Assembly (NCBI GenBank): GCA_013215055.1
Contig: JABSRQ010000025.1
Coordinates: 1 to 59,616, forward strand
Source of the DNA: Pseudomonadales bacterium
GTDB lineage: Bacteria; Pseudomonadota; Gammaproteobacteria; Pseudomonadales; DT-91
Reading direction: 5' to 3'
Length of the DNA stretch: 59,616 nucleotides
Shown here one piece after another: positions 53,955 through 59,616 of this stretch; the first letter of the stretch is position 1; the number at the start of each line of letters is the position of its first letter. Both the position numbers and the translations under genes were made by a program. The notes beneath the pieces are model-generated. The model was given only the letters and a program-made list of their open reading frames with translations, was not told the origin of the DNA and did no database searches.

Positions 53955-54175
53955 TAATCGTGTCAGGAAAACCTTTCAGGTCGTCTACATTGGTGATTAG
54001 TCTGTACTGAATAACCCGATTCTGTAAAAACAGAAAGCCAAAGCTTTATGCCTTCGATATTAATACCTAAAACCAAGTAAATAGCTTTGTTGATGACACG
54101 TTTATCCTGGCGTATTTTAAGCACAAGGCAGTCCAAATAAACGATAGGATAAACGGCATTTAACGGTCTTCTTTA
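53955..54175 (-). pseudogene. IS256-family transposase remnant
   Basis: On the minus strand, PLNAVYPIVYLDCLVLKIRQ, then K-A-I-Y-L-V-L-G-I-N-I-E-G, match the first catalytic Asp block of IS256-type transposases (Y-P-I-V-Y-L-D-x-x-V). The frame then skips to F-W-L-S-V-x-T-E-like and V-D-D-L-K-G-F-P-D-T-I-N, the second Asp block. The middle and both ends are missing. It lies 10 bases from the stop of the P450 gene. Confidence 0.65.
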
Positions 54176-54182
54176 AATTGTG

Positions 54183-55613
54183 TTAAGCCGTCTCTTGCAT
54201 TGACGAGGCGCCAAGCTCACTTTCCTTTTTCGGCGCCTCAATACTGATCGGCAGCTGCAATAAGGTACGTGCAAACATCGAAGCTACAAACGGTGTTTCA
54301 CCGGTAATAGACAAATCTTGGCTGTGCTGTAAAAAAGCTTTTAAGACGATACGTATTTCTGATCTAGCCAGCTCTCGGCCGATGCAAGCATGAATGCCAT
54401 GGCCAAAGGTCAGATGTTTTTTACCGTTTTTACGATTTAATATCATTTTCTCCGGCGCATCCCAAAAACGTTCATCCCTATTGCCTGATGCCCACATCAA
54501 AAAGATACGGTCACCGCGCTTTAATTGAACACCGTGTAATTCACTGTCTTTTTTCACCCAGCGAAAATGCCCTTGAAAAGCAGCCTCCAATCGAAACACT
54601 TCTTCAATAAAAGCAGGGATTTGTTCAGGATCGTCACGTAATTTTTTCTGCATGCCCGGTGTTTCTATCAGCAGCTTTAACGCATTACCCATGGTGGTGG
54701 CCGATGAATCACTGCCGGCGACAATAAGCTGAAAAATCGCACTCACTGCTTTTTGATCATTAAACTCACTGTCTTGATCATTGGCAGCTTTAGCGAGAAT
54801 GCCCATTAAATTATCAGCGGGAGCCTGCTTAACCTGTAAAAAATGGCGCCAGCAATAACGTATAAAACACAGTGCAGAAGCATAACTTTGGGCCATTTCA
54901 GCGGAAGATTGAATGCCATTTTGCGAGGCTAAGATATCTACACACCAATCTTTAATCTGCTCAAAATCACTTTCCGGCAAGCCTAATAAACGTAAGATGA
55001 GCACCATAGGTAAACGCCAGCCAAACTCCTGCATAAATTCAACCTCGCCCTTTGCAAGAATGGGGTCTAGCATGCTTTGACAAAGCGCTTCAATTTTACC
55101 TTCAAGGCTTTTGACAAAGCGCGAGTTTAACCCCGCATGGCCAACCTTACGTTCGGTGGTATGTTGCGGTTGATCTGAAGTGGCTAAAACATCTGCAGGA
55201 ATAAGGCCTAAATCAGCTAAAGTTTCAAAAACCTTAACCTGTTTTAATAAATCTTGTCCTGGTTTCAGGTTTGCCACGATACCCTGATGTTGTGATGAAA
55301 AAGTCTCAATATCCCTGCTTAGAGTCACAATATCCTCATAACGGCTGATACAAATAACCCCATTGGATAACTGATACACAGGATGTTGATCACGTAACAT
55401 CTGATAAAACGCATAGGGGTTTTGAAAACAGCTTTCCTGTAAGGGGTTGAAGTCTTCAGGGTTCCTGGGGTTTTCAGGAATCGGTGTTTCTTCTGCTTGA
55501 TTAGCCTTGGATCGCGCAGGAGATAAACGACCAAGGTAAGCATAGGCTTTTAAACTTGCAATCATCACGGCCGCTAGAGATTCACGTCTAGCATGATAAA
55601 GGGATATGGGCAT
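54183..55613 (-). CDS. Cytochrome P450
   Basis: A 476-residue bacterial P450 from ATG 55613; an upstream start would add 16 residues in a region holding the operator-like palindrome. The I-helix is V-A-G-S-D-S-S-A-T-T, the K-helix ExxR is in F-I-E-E-V-F-R, and the heme motif is FGHGIHACIGRELARSE with the cysteine ligand. It is soluble (no membrane anchor) and needs ferredoxin partners, which are not adjacent. Substrate is unknown; the neighbouring wax-ester synthase suggests fatty-acid or lipid context. A perfect palindrome 50 bases upstream suggests TetR-type control. Confidence 0.92.
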   Translation of the reverse strand: MPISLYHARRESLAAVMIASLKAYAYLGRLSPARSKANQAEETPIPENPRNPEDFNPLQESCFQNPYAFYQMLRDQHPVYQLSNGVICISRYEDIVTLSRDIETFSSQHQGIVANLKPGQDLLKQVKVFETLADLGLIPADVLATSDQPQHTTERKVGHAGLNSRFVKSLEGKIEALCQSMLDPILAKGEVEFMQEFGWRLPMVLILRLLGLPESDFEQIKDWCVDILASQNGIQSSAEMAQSYASALCFIRYCWRHFLQVKQAPADNLMGILAKAANDQDSEFNDQKAVSAIFQLIVAGSDSSATTMGNALKLLIETPGMQKKLRDDPEQIPAFIEEVFRLEAAFQGHFRWVKKDSELHGVQLKRGDRIFLMWASGNRDERFWDAPEKMILNRKNGKKHLTFGHGIHACIGRELARSEIRIVLKAFLQHSQDLSITGETPFVASMFARTLLQLPISIEAPKKESELGASSMQETA

Positions 55614-55662
55614 GATTAAACACCGAATATATTGAATGGAAGTGGTATTACCATAAATCACT

Positions 55663-55681
55663 AGGTTTACAGTGTAAACCT
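55663..55681. promoter_or_regulatory. 19-bp operator-like palindrome upstream of the P450 gene
   Basis: AGGTTTAC-AGT-GTAAACCT is a perfect 8-bp inverted repeat, 50 bases before the P450 start. The TTTACAxTGTAAA core is typical of TetR-family operators. No tetR gene is in the window. Confidence 0.55.
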
Positions 55682-55717
55682 TGTTTTGTTATTTACCTAA
55701 AATAGATACATCAAATT

Positions 55718-55785
55718 CTTACAATGAAAGCCGGAGTTTATACATAAAAATTGAACCATTCCGCTTTAATACTGCTTATACCTGT
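55718..55785 (+). repeat. IS91-like terminal segment
   Basis: Shares ATACATA-N2-ATTGAACCA-type sequence with 24867-24932 and ends GCTTTAATACTGCTTATACC, close to the family terminal motif. It lies between the P450 and wax-ester synthase genes. Confidence 0.45.
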
Positions 55786-55901
55786 ATTTTCGAGGGTTAA
55801 TATTTGGTAATAGGTTTTTCCGACGTTGAGTGGCTTTTCTTGTTAGAATGACAAACAGATTTTTTGTTATTACTCCTCCACTGCCTACATATTATCTCCC
55901 T

Positions 55902-57338
55902 ATGAAGTTGCAACAGTTAAACGCCCAAGATGTCGGTTTTATTTATCAGGAATCGATAAAAACCCCCATGCATATCAGTAGCCTGGGTATTTTTGATCAA
56001 TCTACCGCTAACACCCAACGTACAAGTAAAAAACAGATTATTGAATACCTGAGTCAACGGGTGCATAAGGCTCCTATTCTGAGGCAGAAATTGTTGCATA
56101 CCCCGCTGGAATGGGAACGGCCATATTGGCTCAACGATGCCGAATTTGATATGGATTATCATGTGCGCAGAATTCAGTTACAGGCACCAGGCAATAAAGA
56201 TCAATTAAATGCCTTGGTTTCCACGTTAATGCAAACCCCGTTAGATATGGATAAGCCGCTGTGGGAAATTTATTTCATTGAGGGCTTAAATGACTTCCCC
56301 GATATAGGCCAAAACAGTTTTGCGATGTTAACCAAGATTCATCATAGCTGTGTGGATGGCGGCTCGGGTAATAACCTTTATGCTGCGTTGGTTGATGTTG
56401 AACAGCAACCTGAAAACATGGTTATGGCGGGGGCTGTTGATGAAGCATCAGTGCCTGGACGTTATGAAATGCTGGCTAATGCCTATGGACGAAATACCGT
56501 TAGTGCGATAGAGCAAACCATCGCGCTGAGTAAACGCCTGCCTAGCCTGGCTAAAGTGGCCAACCAATTATATCGGGGCGAAAAACAGGCGGGGGCGAGT
56601 TTATCGGTGCCGCTGACACGTTTTAATCGCACCCCGGATGCAGAGCGAAGCTTGGCCTCAACCGCTTTTGATTTGGCCGCAATTAAAGCGATAAGAAGAT
56701 CTATACCCGGTATCACGATGAACGATGTGGTGGTCTGTATTATCGCCGGTGGCCTTAGGGCGTTTTTGCAGGCCAAAGGTGAATTGCCGGAGACATCTTT
56801 GGGGGCGATGATGCCCAAAAATCTGCGAAAAGGAGTGGAGCATAAAGCTTCCAGCGGTAATAAAGTTGGCGGTTTATTTGCTTGTATCCATACAAATATC
56901 GAGGATCCAAAGCAGCGTTTACAGGCGATAAATCAATCGACCAAGGCGGCTAAGGCTTTTGCCGATGAAATGGATACCGCTGCATTTTTCCCGAATATGA
57001 TGGGTGGTTTTTTATATCCTAAAGCGGGTAAGGCGCTAATGAAGTTAATGCAAAAGCATCGGCTTATGGAGCGAGTAGGGCCTGTGATGTTAAACACCGT
57101 GATTACCAATGTGATAGGCCCGCCGGTGGATTTATTTCATGCAGGTGCAATACAGCATAGCTTTGTTGGTATGCCGCCGTTGATTGATGGCGTGGCGCTG
57201 TGTCATGCGGTGTTTACGCATAAAAAACAAGTCACCTTAGCGGTGGTGTCCTGTCCGGCTATGATTGATGACGGGCAGTTTTATATACAGTGTATGGAGC
57301 AGTCATTTTTGCAACTGCAGGCAGCGGTGCAAAAATAA
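55902..57338 (+). CDS. Wax ester synthase/diacylglycerol acyltransferase (WS/DGAT)
   Basis: A 478-residue protein. The ATG at 55902 begins MKLQQLNAQDVGFIYQE, the normal WS/DGAT start; an upstream ATG would add 24 residues. The catalytic H-H-x-x-x-D-G motif is H-H-S-C-V-D-G at residues 147-153, within TKIHHSCVDGGSG. The C-terminal PLW-type and N-V-I-G-P motifs (PLWEIYF near 120, T-N-V-I-G-P-P near 405) fit the family. It makes wax esters or triacylglycerol from acyl-CoA at the inner membrane, as storage lipid. No matching acyl-CoA reductase is adjacent. Confidence 0.93.
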   Translation: MKLQQLNAQDVGFIYQESIKTPMHISSLGIFDQSTANTQRTSKKQIIEYLSQRVHKAPILRQKLLHTPLEWERPYWLNDAEFDMDYHVRRIQLQAPGNKDQLNALVSTLMQTPLDMDKPLWEIYFIEGLNDFPDIGQNSFAMLTKIHHSCVDGGSGNNLYAALVDVEQQPENMVMAGAVDEASVPGRYEMLANAYGRNTVSAIEQTIALSKRLPSLAKVANQLYRGEKQAGASLSVPLTRFNRTPDAERSLASTAFDLAAIKAIRRSIPGITMNDVVVCIIAGGLRAFLQAKGELPETSLGAMMPKNLRKGVEHKASSGNKVGGLFACIHTNIEDPKQRLQAINQSTKAAKAFADEMDTAAFFPNMMGGFLYPKAGKALMKLMQKHRLMERVGPVMLNTVITNVIGPPVDLFHAGAIQHSFVGMPPLIDGVALCHAVFTHKKQVTLAVVSCPAMIDDGQFYIQCMEQSFLQLQAAVQK

Positions 57339-57356
57339 GTTTATTTTCTTGAATGT

Positions 57357-57380
57357 CTACTGACACAATGTTGTCAGTAG
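57357..57380. promoter_or_regulatory. 24-bp perfect palindrome before the monooxygenase/regulator pair
   Basis: CTACTGACA-CAATGT-TGTCAGTAG is a perfect 9-bp inverted repeat, 70 bases before the ABM-like gene. It is the best candidate operator for the YafY-type regulator encoded just downstream. Confidence 0.6.
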
Positions 57381-57450
57381 GGAGCGGTATAGTTCTTCTG
57401 CGGTTCAGGTTTAACAGAGCCGCTTAACTATATAGAAGATGGAATTCATC

Positions 57451-57774
57451 ATGACAAGCACCATAGAATTAGTCACCTACCGTTTAAAAACGGGCAAAAC
57501 CCAGAGTGATCTTGCGGCCACACATGAACAGGTTAATGCTTTTTTACAGCAGCAGCCGGGGTTTATTTACCGCTCTTGTAGCGTAGATGATGCCGGTTTG
57601 AATTATGATATCTGTTATTGGCAAAGCCTGGAACAAGCTAAGACTGCAGGGGATGCCTTTATGCAAAGTGCTCCCTGTCAGGCATTATTACAACTCTGTG
57701 ATGAGGAATCGGTAACAATGCGTCATATGGCCGCATCTACCGAAGCGATGGGAGACTGCAGCGCCGCTGCGTAA
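57451..57774 (+). CDS. Antibiotic-biosynthesis-monooxygenase-like small protein
   Basis: A protein of about 107 residues with the ABM/dimeric alpha-beta barrel layout: I-E-L-V-T-Y-R-L, a helix with HEQVNAFLQQQPGFIYRSCS, then I-C-Y-W-Q-S-L-E-Q-A-K-T-A, then a helix with F-M-Q-S-A-P-C-Q. The G-F and Y-W pattern is typical. ATG at 57451 (MTSTIEL) is preferred to 57439. It stops 4 bases before the regulator starts, so they form an operon. The role may be detoxification or small-molecule oxidation; not resolved. Confidence 0.75.
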   Translation: MTSTIELVTYRLKTGKTQSDLAATHEQVNAFLQQQPGFIYRSCSVDDAGLNYDICYWQSLEQAKTAGDAFMQSAPCQALLQLCDEESVTMRHMAASTEAMGDCSAAA

Positions 57775-57778
57775 ATGC

Positions 57779-58474
57779 ATGCGAAAAGCTGAACGTTTAT
57801 TTCAGATTATGACACTGCTGCGAAGTCGCCGCAGTGTTATTACTGCAGCCGAATTGGCTGAAAATCTACAGGTTTCAGAACGGACTATTTACCGCGATAT
57901 GCAAGCGCTGTCTTTGTCGGGCATGCCCATTGAATCGGAGACCGGAATAGGTTATCGACTCATGTCTGGTTTTTCTATAGCGCCTTTGATGTTTACTGAG
58001 GAGGAGTTGGAAGCCTTGATTTTGGGTGTACGCATGGTGCAGGGCTGGAGTGGCCCGAAATTAGGCCAGGCCGCCGATTCAGCTCTACATAAAATTAAAG
58101 CGGTATTACCCGAATCATTACATAAAAGCTATGTACAACAGCCCGAGTGGCTGATTGTGCCCGATTTTTATCGCGATCAATCATCGCCTTATAGCGATGA
58201 AATTCGTGAAGCGATTAAATCACGCAGCCAGATCATGCTGCTTTATACGGATGAAAAAAAACGCCAAACCAGCAGACAAATCTGGCCGCTGGGATTGGTG
58301 TTCTGGGGGCGCACCTGGACGTTAGTTGCCTGGTGTACCTTGCGTGAAGATTACCGCCTGTTTCGTTTGGATCGCATCAATAACCTGATCTTGATGCAGG
58401 AAAAATTTAGCTGCACGGCTAAGATTAATTTACAACATTATTTGGCGCTACAGGCGAAGATCAATCCGGTTTAG
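57779..58474 (+). CDS. YafY-type HTH/WYL transcriptional regulator
   Basis: A 231-residue regulator. Residues 5-60 are a DeoR-like winged helix (RLFQIMTLLRSRRSVITAAE, then L-Q-V-S-E-R-T-I-Y-R-D-M). Residues 135-225 form a WYL domain (I-M-L-L-Y-T-D, then QIWPLGLVFWGRTWTLVAWC and R-L-F-R-L-D-R-I), which often binds nucleotides or small ligands. It is transcribed with the ABM-like gene and probably binds the palindrome at 57357, giving autoregulation; this is inference from layout. The length and domain order are normal for the family. Confidence 0.9.
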   Translation: MRKAERLFQIMTLLRSRRSVITAAELAENLQVSERTIYRDMQALSLSGMPIESETGIGYRLMSGFSIAPLMFTEEELEALILGVRMVQGWSGPKLGQAADSALHKIKAVLPESLHKSYVQQPEWLIVPDFYRDQSSPYSDEIREAIKSRSQIMLLYTDEKKRQTSRQIWPLGLVFWGRTWTLVAWCTLREDYRLFRLDRINNLILMQEKFSCTAKINLQHYLALQAKINPV

Positions 58475-58639
58475 CGATCATGGGGGGGCAATGTATGGCA
58501 AAGGAACATCACATTGATGGACTCAATTTTTTGGAGGATTTCCTTGAAGGTTTGAGTTTTATTAGAGGTTGCTGAAACTCATAATCATCCTATTGTTTCC
58601 GATTCATAGGAATATAATTAGCCTGCAAAGAGGCTTAAG

Positions 58640-59033
58640 CAGCCCTTCAAGGGTGTGAGTCATACAGCCGACATTTCTGTGTAATGACTGAAGATTCGCT
58701 CATCTACGGTAGTCCATAAATTCTTGAAAAACCTGAGGCTTTGTTTTTTAACCGGATATAAGGTAAACCTGTTAGGCCAGATTTTTCTATTAAATAGAAT
58801 AAGGGTAAGTGTGGCCCTAGCATTCAAAATAAATGCCTAAGGCTAAGAAGAGTGTAGTAATTTAGATGTGAATAATCAGTGGAGGAGCATGAGGCTCAGC
58901 TAGCTCATAGGCTGGTAGAATAGGCGCTTCAATTTTATTGATGTGATCTAAGATCTTTTTGATGACGACGGGATCTTTGATTGTGCTTATGGTTTTAACC
59001 TTAGCAAGGCTCTCAAAAGTGCCAATAACGGTC
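58640..59033 (-). mobile_element. IS91-like remnant D, reverse orientation
   Basis: The minus strand from about 59033 reads V-T-V-I-G-T-F-E-S-L-A, then KVKTISTIKDPVVIKKILDH, and stops at 58862. This matches the same transposase C-terminus (K-V-K-I-I-A-S-I-K-D-P). A degenerate terminal motif (TGTATGACTCA) lies 206 bases past the stop, at 58656, as in copies A and C. The tail is similar to 15807-16016. Confidence 0.6.
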
Positions 59034-59062
59034 ACTCACTATAAACGAAAGCTCACCAGAAC

Positions 59063-59616
59063 TTAGTATGATGATGAGAATAGCGTATCGCCAAGAATTT
59101 CTCCAAAGCCATCGCTCAATGGCACGCCTCTGGTGGCGACCCCAGAAGATACAGTTTCAACATAAATCCCTTCTGAGACCATAAGCAGCCCGTCCTGATT
59201 CGGAAACAAAGCCAACTCTAATTGACCAATATGCACGGGTGTCACTGACGCAAAATGAAATGCAATCACTTCACCAGAAGCATCCACCTTGACCTCTCGC
59301 ACTTGAGAAGGGATAGTGATCCCCCCCTGCAAAAAATAACCATTATCATTAATTAACGTACGATTTACATCAGAAAACACCGTTACTGAAGGTGCATAGA
59401 AGGTATCACCGACAGCATCCTCCAAAATTAAATAGCCTTCGCTGGCAGCCGCTAGATCCAACGTGTAATCTAATTCGCTGGCAGGCCTATCCATAAGAAT
59501 ATAACCAAAAGATCGAGTTGCCACAGTGCCCACACTCGGTTGCCCAGCCGCTGCTGTCTCCAGCCATAGACCCGGCTCAGTTTCAGTTAAGAGAAAGGGC
59601 GCATCATAATTTGCCA
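59063..59616 (-). CDS. FlgG-like modular protein, 3' part (partial)
   Basis: The frame runs from the window edge to a stop at 59063; about 185 residues are visible. Two FlgG-type C-terminal modules are seen. The first is ANYDAPFLLTETEPGLWLET, then S-V-G-T. The second is VHIGQLELALFPNQDGLLMV, then S-E-G-I-Y-V-E-T-V-S-S-G, the classic G-x-L-x-L-A-x-F...Y-x-E-T-x-x-S-G rod-protein signature. Between them is a hook-like core (YLILEDAVGDTFYAP, I-N-D-N-G-Y-F-L-Q-G). The usual final helix of FlgG is absent; the protein ends D-T-L-F-S-S-S-Y. No flagellar gene is next to it. It may be a divergent rod-like protein. Confidence 0.6.
   Translation of the reverse strand, partial: ANYDAPFLLTETEPGLWLETAAAGQPSVGTVATRSFGYILMDRPASELDYTLDLAAASEGYLILEDAVGDTFYAPSVTVFSDVNRTLINDNGYFLQGGITIPSQVREVKVDASGEVIAFHFASVTPVHIGQLELALFPNQDGLLMVSEGIYVETVSSGVATRGVPLSDGFGEILGDTLFSSSY

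Noticed and set aside
1..59616. CRISPR arrays, tRNA or rRNA genes, riboswitches
   Set aside because: No regularly spaced direct repeats, cloverleaf sequences, rRNA cores or known riboswitch signatures were seen on either strand by reading; a covariance-model search was not possible here.

Overview
The window looks like a gammaproteobacterial chromosome segment with a moderate GC content. YceH, ArfB, DUF2986, CcoG and a class Ia ribonucleotide reductase tail all point to Gammaproteobacteria. Wax-ester synthase, P450, MaoC and many DUF11/cadherin-type surface proteins suggest a marine, lipid-using lineage near Cellvibrionales/Spongiibacteraceae. The lineage is an inference; no rRNA or tRNA gene was seen.

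Layout. 0-3 kb: the start of a divergent LysR regulator, then GST, short-chain dehydrogenase and metallo-hydrolase genes. 3-9.4 kb: secreted proteins and lipoproteins separated by gene debris, including a shattered yceH, an MFS fragment and a frameshifted zinc-ribbon-like gene. 9.4-18.5 kb: a large cadherin/beta-propeller lipoprotein, a LuxR-type regulator fused to a serine-less alpha/beta hydrolase, more lipoproteins, and a DUF1566 lipoprotein whose C-terminus resembles the variable region of a diversity-generating retroelement target. 18.5-27.2 kb: an insertion-sequence graveyard with two IS3-type families, one present twice, repeated 3' ends of an IS91-like element, and broken host genes (DUF2867, nrdB, acyl-CoA dehydrogenase) around one intact O-antigen-ligase-like gene. 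27.3-38 kb: conserved genes, namely an SGNH-type lipoprotein, MaoC, arfB, DUF2986, an NAD-dependent epimerase, a SulP transporter, DUF3108, a PAS/sigma-54 activator and ccoG. Upstream of ccoG are a convincing sigma-54 promoter and a large inverted repeat. 38-52 kb: an IS4 remnant, then a four-gene same-strand surface cluster (DUF2341/PA14/DUF11 protein, small DUF11 protein, Thr/Ala-rich exported protein, 2012-residue OmpA/beta-barrel protein), convergent with a nine-repeat Ig/cadherin-like protein. 52-58.5 kb: a lipoprotein, an IS256 remnant, a P450 and a wax-ester synthase, then a monooxygenase-like gene with a YafY/WYL regulator behind a perfect palindrome. 58.6-59.6 kb: another IS91-like end and the 3' part of a protein made of FlgG-like modules.

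The main non-gene theme is a recurring terminal motif close to GCGNTAATNCCCCTTATACT. It occurs at eight places on both strands. In three copies it lies 206 bases after an IS91-type transposase stop codon, so the scattered repeats are best read as 3'-end remnants of one IS91/ISCR-like family. The best leads are this family, the candidate variable protein, the sigma-54/ccoG regulatory layout and the DUF11/giant-barrel surface cluster.
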